Of a DNA stretch of 64,000 nt, positions 26,553 to 34,880 are shown one piece after another. Position 1 is the stretch's first letter, and the number at the start of each line of letters is the position of its first letter. The notes under the pieces were generated by a model, which was not told the DNA's origin, did not search any database, and worked only from the letters and a program-made list of their open reading frames with translations. Source of the stretch: Verrucomicrobiota bacterium (GTDB lineage Bacteria; Verrucomicrobiota; Verrucomicrobiia; Verrucomicrobiales; DEV007); contig JAHDID010000004.1 of NCBI GenBank assembly GCA_020630975.1, positions 161,233 to 225,232 of the forward strand, in the 5' to 3' direction. A program made the position numbers and the translations under genes.

Positions 26553-27626
26553 TCAGGTCAGCTCTTCGGGCAACTGATCGACGAGTTTCTTAATCGCATC
26601 GGCCTCATCACGATTCGCCACGAGGATGGCATCATCTGTCTCGACCACGATGAGATTCTCGACACCCAGCAGGGCGATACGCTTGCCGCCTTCAGACATG
26701 GCGATGTTATTCTTCGAGTCGATCACGGTACTCTCTCCGCGCACGGCATTGGCATGCTCGTCATTGGGAAAGTATTTGGCCACAGACGGCCAGCCACCGA
26801 CATCATCCCAGCCGACATCGGCCTCGATATTCAGCACCTGACAGGCATCCTCCATCAGCGCGTAGTCGATCGAGATCTTGTCCAGACCTTCGAATTGATC
26901 TTTCACATGCTGCATGAAATCATCGGCAGTCTCCAGATCATCGACGAATGCAGCCAGTTGCTTGGCGTGTTTGGAAAGCTCGAACTTCAGGGTCGGGATC
27001 GACCAGATGAAGATACCAGCATTCCATGAGTAATTGCCCGCAGCCAAATACTCAGCAGCCACCTCTGGGCTGGGCTTTTCACAAAAATGCTTCACCTCCA
27101 CGATCGGGTGCTCGCTGTCGACACCCTCGATCTTTACCTCGTCGCCTCGCTCGATGTAGCCATAGCTCGGGCATGCCCAATCCGGCTTGATGCCTAAAGT
27201 CACGATCGCCTCAGACGCTCCTGCGGCATCGCAGGCCGAGTCGAGGATAGACTGAAAGCCCTCCACATCGGTGATCAACTGATCTGCAGGTAGCACCATC
27301 ATCACCGCCTCGGGATCGTGAGCTGCGATCCAGCCTGCCGCTAGCGCCACAGCAGGTCCAGTGTCACGTCTCGCGGGCTCCGCCACGATATTCTCCTCGG
27401 GTAGATCAGGCAGAGCAGCATGGATACCTGGCACCTGATCTTCATTGGTCAGGATCACGATATTCTCGATCGGCACGTGACCATGCAGACGATTGACGGT
27501 CTTTTCGATGAGCGTCTCCTCATCAAATAGTTTTAGAAGCTGCTTGGGCTTCTCGTGACGACTGAGAGGCCAAAAACGGGTACCACTGCCACCTGCGAGG
27601 ATTAGAGCAAAGACTTGGCGAGACAT
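26553..27626 (-). CDS. manC: Mannose-1-phosphate guanylyltransferase
   Basis: 357 residues, the single-domain form without the C-terminal mannose-6-phosphate isomerase domain. The nucleotidyltransferase signature LILAGGSGTRFWPLSRHEKPKQ is at the N-terminus. Further family blocks are GPAVALAAGWIA, the metal-binding Asp of MVLPADQLI, and FCEKPS with NAGIFIW. It makes GDP-mannose for polysaccharides or glycans. Upstream, 46 bp away, is the PTS IIA protein on the same strand; downstream is ruvX. Confidence 0.93.
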   Translation of the reverse strand: MSRQVFALILAGGSGTRFWPLSRHEKPKQLLKLFDEETLIEKTVNRLHGHVPIENIVILTNEDQVPGIHAALPDLPEENIVAEPARRDTGPAVALAAGWIAAHDPEAVMMVLPADQLITDVEGFQSILDSACDAAGASEAIVTLGIKPDWACPSYGYIERGDEVKIEGVDSEHPIVEVKHFCEKPSPEVAAEYLAAGNYSWNAGIFIWSIPTLKFELSKHAKQLAAFVDDLETADDFMQHVKDQFEGLDKISIDYALMEDACQVLNIEADVGWDDVGGWPSVAKYFPNDEHANAVRGESTVIDSKNNIAMSEGGKRIALLGVENLIVVETDDAILVANRDEADAIKKLVDQLPEELT

Positions 27627-27672
27627 ATTAAAAAGTCCTTCGGAAATCTAAAATTTCCAGTGATTATATCAC

Positions 27673-28161
27673 TCAAGCGCTCTTGGTGGACAAAATCTCG
27701 TAAATCGCCTCACTATCAGGAGCTTCTGCCAGGCTTTCGCGAGTCTCGGCACTATTTAGAATCTTGGCGATCGCAGCGAGAGTCTTCAAGTGGAGCGCGT
27801 ATTGGCTCTTCGGCACGATGAAGAGCACCACGAAATGAACCGGTGCTCGATCCAAGGCGCAAAAATCGATGCCATCCTCTGAACGCCCGAAAATAGCGGT
27901 CACTTTTTCCACATCCTCAGAGAAACAATGCGGGATCGCCACCCCATTGCCGATGCCCGTGCTGCGCTGGTCTTCGCGGTCGCGCAGCGCCTCGAGGATC
28001 GGCTCCTGCACAGCCTCCTCGAGCGAGCCTATCGCCACCAGATGCCCGACCAGCTCCTCTATCGCCGGGAAATGCTCAGTGGCCTCCATACTGGCGAGCA
28101 CACGCTCGACCTCCAGCATCGCTGCTAGGCTGATCTCATTTTCTGTCGTGGCATCTGACAT
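27673..28161 (-). CDS. PTS IIA type-2 domain protein (PtsN-like)
   Basis: 162 residues of the fructose/mannitol/Ntr IIA family. The phosphorylated His lies in GIGNGVAIPHCFSEDV, the usual active-site block, and IDFCALDRAPVHFVVLFIVP matches the next family block. No sugar-specific IIB or IIC gene is in the window, which favours a regulatory PtsN-like role. It is divergent from the low-molecular-weight phosphatase and probably heads the manC-ruvX transcript. Confidence 0.88.
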   Translation of the reverse strand: MSDATTENEISLAAMLEVERVLASMEATEHFPAIEELVGHLVAIGSLEEAVQEPILEALRDREDQRSTGIGNGVAIPHCFSEDVEKVTAIFGRSEDGIDFCALDRAPVHFVVLFIVPKSQYALHLKTLAAIAKILNSAETRESLAEAPDSEAIYEILSTKSA

Positions 28162-28244
28162 TGGCTTTTTGACTCGCCCTTAGGAAGTCGCGAATGACTT
28201 TGACTTTCTATGGGTTCGAGCGGAAAGATGGGCGGAGCTTAGCA

Positions 28245-28718
28245 ATGAGCAAGAGCGTATTATTTATTTGTACCGGAAATGTCTGCCGCAGCCCGATGGC
28301 TGAGGGGCTCTTCCGTGCACTCGCCGAGGAAGATGGGGCAGAGGTCCATGTCGCCTCTGCGGGGATCGGAGCCATGGAGGGTATGGCACCCAGTGCCAAC
28401 TCCCGGATCGCCATGGAGGAGGAGGGTCACGACATCAGTGCCCAGCGCTCTCAGATGCTGACACCGCCGATGGTCAGCGAGTTTACCCACATCTTCGGCA
28501 TGTCGCGCAGCCACATCGAGGTGATCCGCAGCTACTTCCCTGAGGCTTTGGAAAAGACCTTCGTCCTGCGTGAATTCCTCACCGACGATGGGCTCGATCT
28601 CGATGTCCCCGATCCTATCGGCGGCAATCTCGAGGAATACCGCCACACGCGTAACCTGATAAAAGAGGCTATGCCTGGTATCCTGAAATTTGTCACCACT
28701 GGTGAACTAGGAGCCTAG
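28245..28718 (+). CDS. Low-molecular-weight protein-tyrosine/arginine phosphatase
   Basis: 157 residues from the ATG giving MSKSVLFICTGNVCRS; 17 further codons upstream are open but lie before the P-loop that normally starts the protein. The P-loop C-x5-R is CTGNVCRS directly at the N-terminus, followed by PMAEGLFRAL. The general acid Asp is in LDVPDPIGGN (DPIG). This pattern is shared by phosphotyrosine and phosphoarginine (YwlE-like) phosphatases, and the Thr after Cys in the P-loop is closer to the arginine type. It lies about 100 bp upstream of the RpiB-GlyA gene. Confidence 0.9.
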   Translation: MSKSVLFICTGNVCRSPMAEGLFRALAEEDGAEVHVASAGIGAMEGMAPSANSRIAMEEEGHDISAQRSQMLTPPMVSEFTHIFGMSRSHIEVIRSYFPEALEKTFVLREFLTDDGLDLDVPDPIGGNLEEYRHTRNLIKEAMPGILKFVTTGELGA

Positions 28719-28819
28719 AAGCCGCTTCCTTTCTGCCATCCAGAGCGTATCCCTTTTTCTTTTTGAAAAGGCCGCGCTGATGGTCGACTAGTCCCCTGAA
28801 ATTTCATTAACCTATCCAA

Positions 28820-30514
28820 ATGGAAAAGCCCAGCATCATCATAGGCACCGATCACGGTGGATTCGCCCTGAAGCAGACTCTAGTCGCGCATCTCGAGGCG
28901 GGCGGCTATGCGGTCGAGGATATCGGCTGTCACTCGACTGACTCGGTAGATTACCCCGACTATGCCAACGCCGTAGCAGGTGCCGTCGCTATCGGCGCCA
29001 AAGACCTGGGTATCCTCTGCTGCACCACCGGTATAGGCATGTCGATCGCGGCCAACCGCCACTGTGGTGTGCAGGCTGCCGTAGCCACCGATGCTACGAT
29101 CGCAGCCAAGACTCGCATCCACAACGACACCAACGTCCTGTGCCTCGCTGGTGAGCTGAATACCGAAGACGAGATCAAAGACATCGTCGATGCCTGGCTC
29201 GGGGCCGACTTCGAGACTGGTGGCCGCCACGAGCGCCGCGTGGGCAAGATGAATGCCTGCAGCATCACGACTACAGCGCCACAGCTAGCGGCTACCGATC
29301 CCGAGATCGCCAAAGTCATCGCTGAAGAAGAGCAGCGCCAGCAGGGCAACATCGAGCTGATCGCCTCGGAAAACTTTGCCTCCAAGGCTGTGCAACAGGC
29401 CCAAGGCAGCTGCCTGACCAACAAATACGCCGAGGGCTACCCCGGCAAGCGCTGGTATGGCGGCTGTGAGAATGTCGACGTGGCGGAGAATCTCGCTATA
29501 GAGCGGGCCAAGGAGCTCTATGGCTGCGGTTTTGCCAATGTCCAGCCACACTCTGGATCGCAGGCCAATGCGGCCGTCTACTTCAGCGTGCTCAAGCCCG
29601 GCGACAAGATCCTGACTATGGATCTCTCCCACGGTGGTCACCTGACTCACGGACACTTTGCCAACTTTTCCGGCGCCCTCTACGAGGTGCAGCACTACGG
29701 CGTGAGCGAGGAAGACGAGAAGATCGACTACGACGCCCTCGCCGCTGCGGCCAAGGAGTACCAGCCAAACATGATAACAGCTGGTGCCTCGGCCTACTCT
29801 CAGGTGATCGACTTTGAGCGGATGCGCGAGATCGCCGACTCGGTCGGTGCTTACCTCTTTGTGGATATGGCTCACATCTCAGGTCTCGTCGCCGGCGGTG
29901 TGCACCCTACCCCGATCCCACACGCTCACTTCGTGACCACGACCACTCACAAGAGCCTGCGCGGACCTCGCGGTGGCCTGATCCTGACCAACGACGAAGA
30001 TCTCGCCAAGAAGGTCAACTCACAGGTCTTCCCTGGAGTACAGGGCGGCCCACTGATGCACGTGATCGCCGCCAAGGCAGTCTGCTTTCACGAAGCACTA
30101 CAGCCTGGCTACAAGGAGTATCAGCAGCAGATCGTGAAAAACGCGGCCGCACTAGCCGAGCGCATGGCTAGCCACGGCTACCGCGTGATCTCAGGTGGCA
30201 CCCAGAATCACCTATTCATGCTCGATCTCCGTCCAGCAGGACTGAACGGTAAGATCGTCCAGGAGACGCTCGATAAGGCCGGTATCACTGTGAACAAGAA
30301 TTCCATCCCATTCGATACCGAGAGCCCATTCAAAGGCGGCGGTATCCGTATCGGTACACCAGCGGTCACCACCCGCGGCATGAAAGAAGCCGAGATGGAG
30401 AAGATCGGTGATTTCATCCACGCCGCCATCGAAGGCCGCGAAGATGCAGCCAAGCTCGAAGAGATCCGCCAGCAGGTCGCTACCCTGAACGAGGATTTCC
30501 CTCTACCTGGCTAG
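28820..30514 (+). CDS. RpiB-GlyA fusion: ribose-5-phosphate isomerase B plus serine hydroxymethyltransferase
   Basis: 564 residues in one frame with no internal stop. Residues 1 to about 143 are Rpi[12 protein letters not shown] at the start, DYPDYA and the [14 protein letters not shown] block where Cys68 aligns with the catalytic Cys (the usual CGTG is CTTG here), and [12 protein letters not shown]. Residues about 150-564 are [48 protein letters not shown] and the PLP Lys378 in [14 protein letters not shown]. RpiB interconverts ribose- and ribulose-5-phosphate; SHMT moves a one-carbon unit from serine to tetrahydrofolate. The linker [13 protein letters not shown] starts with a Met that could be an internal start for SHMT alone. 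Confidence 0.93.
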   Translation: MEKPSIIIGTDHGGFALKQTLVAHLEAGGYAVEDIGCHSTDSVDYPDYANAVAGAVAIGAKDLGILCCTTGIGMSIAANRHCGVQAAVATDATIAAKTRIHNDTNVLCLAGELNTEDEIKDIVDAWLGADFETGGRHERRVGKMNACSITTTAPQLAATDPEIAKVIAEEEQRQQGNIELIASENFASKAVQQAQGSCLTNKYAEGYPGKRWYGGCENVDVAENLAIERAKELYGCGFANVQPHSGSQANAAVYFSVLKPGDKILTMDLSHGGHLTHGHFANFSGALYEVQHYGVSEEDEKIDYDALAAAAKEYQPNMITAGASAYSQVIDFERMREIADSVGAYLFVDMAHISGLVAGGVHPTPIPHAHFVTTTTHKSLRGPRGGLILTNDEDLAKKVNSQVFPGVQGGPLMHVIAAKAVCFHEALQPGYKEYQQQIVKNAAALAERMASHGYRVISGGTQNHLFMLDLRPAGLNGKIVQETLDKAGITVNKNSIPFDTESPFKGGGIRIGTPAVTTRGMKEAEMEKIGDFIHAAIEGREDAAKLEEIRQQVATLNEDFPLPG

Positions 30515-30523
30515 AAACGAATA

Positions 30524-30545
30524 GAGGCGGCTCTAGGGCCGCCTC
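30524..30545 (+). terminator. Terminator-like hairpin after the RpiB-GlyA gene
   Basis: GAGGCGGC/GCCGCCTC form an 8-bp perfect stem around TCTAGG, 10 bp after the stop. The tail (TGTTGCTT) has only a short T-rich run, so termination may be partial. The next gene starts 15 bp later. Confidence 0.55.
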
Positions 30546-30559
30546 TGTTGCTTCCTGAA

Positions 30560-30937
30560 ATGGAGTTGCTTGCTGGCATCTACGGTCCTGCCGATATCGT
30601 GCAGGGTACGATTGTTGGCGCAGTTATTTCTCTACTTTTCTACGTGCCACTACAATTCACAAGAGACCTAGTGAAGTTTCAGAAGGTTGAGTGGTACCTC
30701 TTTTGGCTTAGTTTCATCTATCTTGTCATATCACTAGTCTCAGCATCTAGTTGTCCACACTATTGGGAACTCGCGCTGCCAGCTTTCGCTGGGTTAGCGT
30801 TGCTGATAAATGGCATTACTCTGTGGCTCCGGCAGAAAAAGCTCTGGGGAGTGCCCCTCGGGTTGATTGCTATTGGAGGTTTGATGGCAACAACTTTGCC
30901 GAGGATTATCATAAAGGCTCTCGAAATCCTAATCTGA
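30560..30937 (+). CDS. Small integral membrane protein of unknown function
   Basis: About 125 residues from the ATG giving MELLAGIYGPAD; a TTG four codons upstream would lie against the hairpin. Four hydrophobic segments are visible: TIVGAVISLLFYVPLQF, YLFWLSFIYLVISLVSA, LALPAFAGLALLINGITLW and VPLGLIAIGGLMATTL. No family is recognised. Codon choice is more AT-rich than in the GlyA gene, so it may be recently acquired. It is isolated from the downstream rex gene by a repeat-rich gap. Confidence 0.55.
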   Translation: MELLAGIYGPADIVQGTIVGAVISLLFYVPLQFTRDLVKFQKVEWYLFWLSFIYLVISLVSASSCPHYWELALPAFAGLALLINGITLWLRQKKLWGVPLGLIAIGGLMATTLPRIIIKALEILI

Positions 30938-30977
30938 TATTTTGGTAAAAGGCCACTAGCCGCGAAACTGGCGGCGA

Positions 30978-31073
30978 GCGCCAAGCGAGTGGAGTTTCAT
31001 TAGCAGGGACCGTGCATAGGCTGATAGGCTGCGGCTCAAAGCTCTGAAGGCCACTCGCTTCACGCTCGCCGCC
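30978..31073. repeat. REPIN-like pair of inverted palindromes, copy A
   Basis: The left element reads GGCGGCGAGCGCCAAGCGAG followed by TGGAGTTTCAT. The right element is its inverted form, CCACTCGCTTCACGCTCGCC followed by GCCA, about 60 bp later. Two inverted REP-like units around a short spacer is the REPIN/BIME layout. A closely related pair lies at 51820-51921 with a similar spacer length, and a RAYT transposase gene is at 62694-63746. Confidence 0.75.
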
Positions 31074-31112
31074 ACATTTTGCCTTTCAGTCCCCAACCAG
31101 CCCACCGGACCT

Positions 31113-31142
31113 GTGGCGGCGAGCGTCGAGCGAGTGGCGTTT
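31113..31142. repeat. Single REP-like palindrome
   Basis: GTGGCGGCGAGCGTCGAGCG followed by AGTGGCGTTTC is one half of the REPIN-like element found at 30978 and 51820, without an inverted partner downstream. A further degenerate copy (CGGCGAGCGTCTAGCGAGTA) lies near 12143-12165. No gene is present in the rest of 30938-31302. Confidence 0.6.
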
Positions 31143-31286
31143 CACCACCCGCGCTTCAGCAGGCATTGGCAGCAGGCCTAGCCCCTGCCTGCTCAAAAAC
31201 ATGGAAACTTCTCCCAAACTCCAACGTCGTTATCCGTTTAGAATGAGTCATCACCAAACTCCCGCAGATTGACTTATTCAAAAAGA

Positions 31287-31302
31287 TTGCGATTTTTCAC
31301 AA
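31287..31302. promoter_or_regulatory. Possible Rex-type operator abutting the rex start codon
   Basis: TTGCGATTTTTCACAA is a near-perfect dyad with 6-bp arms close to the Rex half-site TTGTGA/TCACAA; one arm has C for T. The spacer is 4 bp instead of the usual 6, so it is not a full consensus match. It ends directly before the GTG of the rex gene, which would allow auto-repression. The call rests on consensus knowledge and position only. Confidence 0.35.
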
Positions 31303-31920
31303 GTGGAACGGTTAGAAATACCCAAGAAAGCTGTCTACCGGCTGTCGCTCTACCTGCGGTGTCTGGAGAAGCTGACGGAGAACCAAGTCGAGACAGTGTC
31401 CTCTGTGGCACTGGCGAAAGCGGCTGGGGTGAAACCGACACAGCTGCGCAAAGACATCGGCTATCTGGGCCAGTTTGGCACGCGTGGACTGGGGTACAAT
31501 GTGGAGACTCTATCCTGCGCGATCAGCGCCGTGCTGGGCACCGCTCGGCTGCAGCCCGTAGTCATCATCGGAGTGGGTAATCTCGGCTCCGCCCTGATGC
31601 GCTACAGCGGCTTCAAAAAGGAGGGTTTCGAGATCATCGCCGCATTCGACCTGCAGCCCGATGCGGTCGAGATCGAGACCACTATCCCGATCCACGATGT
31701 CGCCGAGCTAGGCGAGTATGTCTCGTCCCACGAGGTGAAGATGGTGATCATATCTGTGCCCGGCGATGCTGCGCAAAATGTGGCCAATACGGTGGTAAAA
31801 GCCGGCGTGCAGGCGATACTCAACTTTTCCCCCTGCGTGCTCCAAGTGCCCGACCATGTGGTGGTGAATCAGATCGATCTCGCTGTCGAATTGGAAAATC
31901 TGAGCTATTTCATAAGCTAA
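31303..31920 (+). CDS. rex: Redox-sensing transcriptional repressor Rex
   Basis: 205 residues with a GTG start. The N-terminal winged helix has IPKKAVYRLSLYLRCLEKL and the recognition helix SSVALAKAAGVKPTQLRKDI followed by YLGQFGTRGLGYNV. The Rossmann domain has VVIIGVGNLGSALMRYSGF, which binds NAD(H). The protein represses fermentation and respiration genes when NADH/NAD+ is low. It is followed 27 bp later by a TonB-like gene, an unusual neighbour. Confidence 0.95.
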   Translation: MERLEIPKKAVYRLSLYLRCLEKLTENQVETVSSVALAKAAGVKPTQLRKDIGYLGQFGTRGLGYNVETLSCAISAVLGTARLQPVVIIGVGNLGSALMRYSGFKKEGFEIIAAFDLQPDAVEIETTIPIHDVAELGEYVSSHEVKMVIISVPGDAAQNVANTVVKAGVQAILNFSPCVLQVPDHVVVNQIDLAVELENLSYFIS

Positions 31921-31947
31921 ACCTCAACCATGCACTGACCCCGATTC

Positions 31948-33342
31948 ATGACTGAAACGCAGAAGTGGATAGCCTCGATCTCTGGCGCTGTGATAGGACA
32001 GCTGCTAGTGCTGGCGTTTTTCTATCTGCTGGTCATCGATAGTCGCCCGACCGAGGCTGCGGCTCGACAGGAGCCTGAGCCCCGCGAAGTGACGGTGATG
32101 CTCTCCCAGCTGCTCGAGCAGGCTCAGCTAGAGCCCGAACCACCCCAGCCCGCCGAGCCTGAGCAAGAACAACAAGAGGAGGAACCCGAGGCTGAAACAC
32201 CTGACTTTGGCAAACCATTCGTCGATACCGACTCGAACACCGCTGCTGCCGAGGCGCCAGTGAATGCCCGCTACGAGTCCGACAAAAACACCACTGCTTC
32301 CACCGAGTACCTCCCCGACCCGAATCTACCGCAGACCAGCGGCCCGACTATGCGCGGCGATGAGCGGATCGAGAATCTGTCTCTAGCCAATACCGAATAC
32401 CAAGACGGAGATATCGTCGAAAATGCGGCGCCCACGCAGGCATCCTCCATGCCGACACCGCCCACACCTCAACCCAACGAGGCTCAGGAAGCCGTAAAGG
32501 AGACGCTAGATACCCCGCCCGTCGAACCGATCCCCGATCCTCTCGAGCAAAACGAGCCAACTCTCGATGAACCCAGCGATACCGAAGGCGAAGCCGAAGA
32601 GGCGCTCCCTGGCGAGGCCGATACCCCGCCCACTATGGACACTGCCGATACTGCGATCCAACCCGATACCGATACCATCGGGACCGAGGCGCAGATGGCA
32701 TCGTCTACCGAGTCCTTTATCGATCCCAGTCAGGCTCAGAGCACCCTACGCGCCCCCGCAGAGCACGGCCAGATCGACCAAAAGGCAGTAACTCTACGCC
32801 AGACCGACGACACAGGTGAGCCGCGCGAGCAGGAGCAAAAGGCCGAGCTCAAAGAGGCCCAAAACCCGATCGCAGGAGAGCTCGAGGACCTGATAAAACA
32901 GGAAAAAGCTGCCCAGCAGGAAGCCCAACAACTCAAAGAGCTGCAGGAGAGCCTCTTCAATCCTGGCTACCTCGCTTGGCAGCGAAAAAACAATCAAAAC
33001 GGCGATATCACGACGCTCGGGGAGGGCTCTGTGGATGCCGAGTCGACAGAGGTCGGTAAGTACAAAAAAGCCGTCCACCAGGCGATCGGCCAGCGCTGGC
33101 ACCAGTATCGCATGGACAAAGCCGATCAGGTGACTTGGGGTGTGCTCCGGCTGAAGTTCAATGTCCTTCCCAATGGCAACATCAAAAACTTGCACATCGT
33201 GAAGAAGGAAGCCTCCGAGCTGGTGACCGAATTCTCCATGCGCGCAGTGGTCGATGCCGATATCCCGCCCATGCCGCCAGATGTGCGAGCTCGCCTAGGC
33301 TCACGCGGACTGGAGATGAACTATAATATCATCATCCATTAA
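31948..33342 (+). CDS. TonB-like energy transducer with long acidic Pro-rich linker
   Basis: 464 residues. One N-terminal membrane anchor (ISGAVIGQLLVLAFFYLLVI) is followed by a periplasmic linker of about 330 residues rich in Glu, Pro, Thr and Asp (EPEPPQPAEPEQEQQEEEPE is typical), then a helical stretch (DLIKQEKAAQQEAQQLKELQ) and a C-terminal TonB/TolA-like domain with TWGVLRLKFNVLPNGNIKNL and IPPMPPDVR. The linker is acidic rather than the Lys/Pro-rich kind seen in classical TonB, and the length is about double. ExbB and ExbD genes follow directly, so it most likely transmits proton-motive force to an outer-membrane receptor; TolA is an alternative. Confidence 0.8.
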   Translation: MTETQKWIASISGAVIGQLLVLAFFYLLVIDSRPTEAAARQEPEPREVTVMLSQLLEQAQLEPEPPQPAEPEQEQQEEEPEAETPDFGKPFVDTDSNTAAAEAPVNARYESDKNTTASTEYLPDPNLPQTSGPTMRGDERIENLSLANTEYQDGDIVENAAPTQASSMPTPPTPQPNEAQEAVKETLDTPPVEPIPDPLEQNEPTLDEPSDTEGEAEEALPGEADTPPTMDTADTAIQPDTDTIGTEAQMASSTESFIDPSQAQSTLRAPAEHGQIDQKAVTLRQTDDTGEPREQEQKAELKEAQNPIAGELEDLIKQEKAAQQEAQQLKELQESLFNPGYLAWQRKNNQNGDITTLGEGSVDAESTEVGKYKKAVHQAIGQRWHQYRMDKADQVTWGVLRLKFNVLPNGNIKNLHIVKKEASELVTEFSMRAVVDADIPPMPPDVRARLGSRGLEMNYNIIIH

Positions 33343-33411
33343 TCGTACCGATTCCGGGGAGAAGGCGTTTTTTACACCCTTCCATCCCCACACACCTTGT
33401 TGCTTTCCGAG

Positions 33412-34152
33412 ATGTCCGTCTACCTAACCGCTTCGTCCAATTCCCAGTTGTGGGATTTCCTGATGTCAGGCGGTGTCTTCATGCTCTTTATCGTGATCTG
33501 CAGCTTTGTGTCGATCGCCGTCAGCATCCATCGCTTTCTCTCACTGCGCAGCACCTCGATCATCCCCGAGCTACTCCGGGATGAGCTGACCCGCTGTGAG
33601 CAGTATTTCAAACAAGCCAAGACCTCGGCTCTCTACCACGCCCTGCGCAAGAGCGAGACCCCGATCGGCAGGATCGGGCGCGTGGTACTGTCGAATCAAT
33701 ACACCAAAAAGGAAGACGCCTCCGAGGCTGTCGAAGTCCGGGCAAAGGAAGAAATGGTGAAACTCGAGATGGGCATGGGCATACTCGAGGTGGTCATCAC
33801 CATCGCGCCGCTGCTGGGACTGCTCGGCACCGTCAGCGGCCTAGTGAGTGTATTTGGCGTGCTAGGTGCGACCGATGTGAATGAGGCCGCCGACCCCAAG
33901 CTGCTTGCAGCTGGTATTGCCACCGCGCTGAATACCACGATCGCAGGACTGGTGGTAGCCGTCATCACCGTCATCCTGCACTCCTACTTCGCCCGGCGGC
34001 TCGAGCGCATCGCCGCGCATCTGGAGCTAGTCGCCAATCACATGCTGCACCAGTTTTACAAATTCGGCGGGCCTAGCCTCTACGCCAAAGAATCAGCCCT
34101 CGCCGCTGGTGAACAGCCGAAACCTCAGCAACAACAGCAGCGCCCGCAGTAG
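33412..34152 (+). CDS. exbB: MotA/TolQ/ExbB proton-channel family protein
   Basis: About 246 residues from the ATG giving MSVYLTASSN; the five codons before it start with TTG. An N-terminal membrane helix (GGVFMLFIVICSFVSIAVSI) is followed by a cytoplasmic loop and two further helices. The family signature in the second helix, ITIAPLLGLLGTVSGLVSVF, and the third helix IATALNTTIAGLVVAVITVI carry the conserved Thr/Ala positions of the proton path. It acts with ExbD and the TonB-like protein encoded on either side. A Gln/Pro-rich tail ends it. Confidence 0.9.
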   Translation: MSVYLTASSNSQLWDFLMSGGVFMLFIVICSFVSIAVSIHRFLSLRSTSIIPELLRDELTRCEQYFKQAKTSALYHALRKSETPIGRIGRVVLSNQYTKKEDASEAVEVRAKEEMVKLEMGMGILEVVITIAPLLGLLGTVSGLVSVFGVLGATDVNEAADPKLLAAGIATALNTTIAGLVVAVITVILHSYFARRLERIAAHLELVANHMLHQFYKFGGPSLYAKESALAAGEQPKPQQQQQRPQ

Positions 34153-34173
34153 TAGCCCTAGCCTCTCGATCCG

Positions 34174-34590
34174 GTGAACTTCTATCAGAAAAAACGCACC
34201 AAGCCGACTGTGCCGATCATCACCCTGATCGACATTCTGGCTATTCTGCTGATTTTCTTCATCGTCACCACCACCTTCAAAAAGAAGGAATCCCTGCTGA
34301 AAGTGAATCTGCCCCGCTCCTCAGAGATGGCCACCGCCACCGCTACCGACACGCGCATCCCACTGGCCCTAGCCGAGGACGGCTCTATCTCCCTCGGCAC
34401 CGAGAGCCTGACTCTAGACCAAGTCCCCGCCGCCCTACAGGCGCTCAAGCAAAGCGATCCCACAGCCAAGCTCGAGATGAAAGCCGACTCCGAGACCTCC
34501 CTAGGACTCATGGTAAAGCTCTGGGACGCGGCTACGAAGGCAGGTGTGGAGATCGACGATATACCCCTGCGGATCCGGGTGGATCAGTAG
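34174..34590 (+). CDS. exbD: ExbD/TolR family protein
   Basis: 138 residues with a GTG start 21 bp after exbB. The single membrane helix has the essential Asp in VPIITLIDILAILLIFFIVT, which is the proton-binding residue of the ExbBD stator. The C-terminal periplasmic domain follows after KKKESLLKVNLPRSSE. Together with the two preceding genes it forms a complete TonB-ExbB-ExbD energising unit. No outer-membrane receptor gene lies in the window. Confidence 0.92.
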   Translation: MNFYQKKRTKPTVPIITLIDILAILLIFFIVTTTFKKKESLLKVNLPRSSEMATATATDTRIPLALAEDGSISLGTESLTLDQVPAALQALKQSDPTAKLEMKADSETSLGLMVKLWDAATKAGVEIDDIPLRIRVDQ

Positions 34591-34800
34591 AGGTTTTGCA
34601 GTAACAGGAGGCTCAGCCAGCCGGTCAGCTGAAGGCTGACCCTATGTAGGATCAACCTTTAGTTGATCGACTTTCCTACTGATAAGCTTCTAAGGAGAAA
34701 AACGATGTTGCTTCCGACCTTCGGCGAAATCTTGCGTCCTTTACCAAAAAAAATGACGCCTGCCCTAAATGGGCCGATATTTAAGATCCCTTAACTAAAA
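34591..34800. other. Intergenic stretch with two small hairpins
   Basis: GGTCAGCTGAAGGCTGACC (from about 34624) and GATCAACCTTTAGTTGATC (from about 34651) are two short perfect or near-perfect inverted repeats in tandem after exbD. They may act as a terminator pair or be small REP units. No coding frame is seen before the 21-bp repeat array. Confidence 0.5.
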
Positions 34801-34880
34801 TTCAATAGGGTACAATCTGGAGTGAATAGGGTACAACATAAATTCAATAGGGTACAGTCTGGACTCAATAGGGTACAGTC
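34801..34880 (+). repeat. 21-bp-period AATAGGGTACA repeat, locus 4 (four copies)
   Basis: AATAGGGTAC begins at 34804, 34825, 34846 and 34867, a strict 21-bp period. The intervening 10 bp vary (for example ATCTGGAGTG and ACATAAATTC). This is the longest array in the window and the only one in plus orientation. The last three copies are inside the frame of the following Xer-type recombinase, whose start is the GTG at 34822. Confidence 0.9.

Noticed and set aside
34801..34880. dif-like site for the Xer recombinase
   Set aside because: The repeat lacks the two inverted 11-bp arms around a 6-bp centre that dif sites have.
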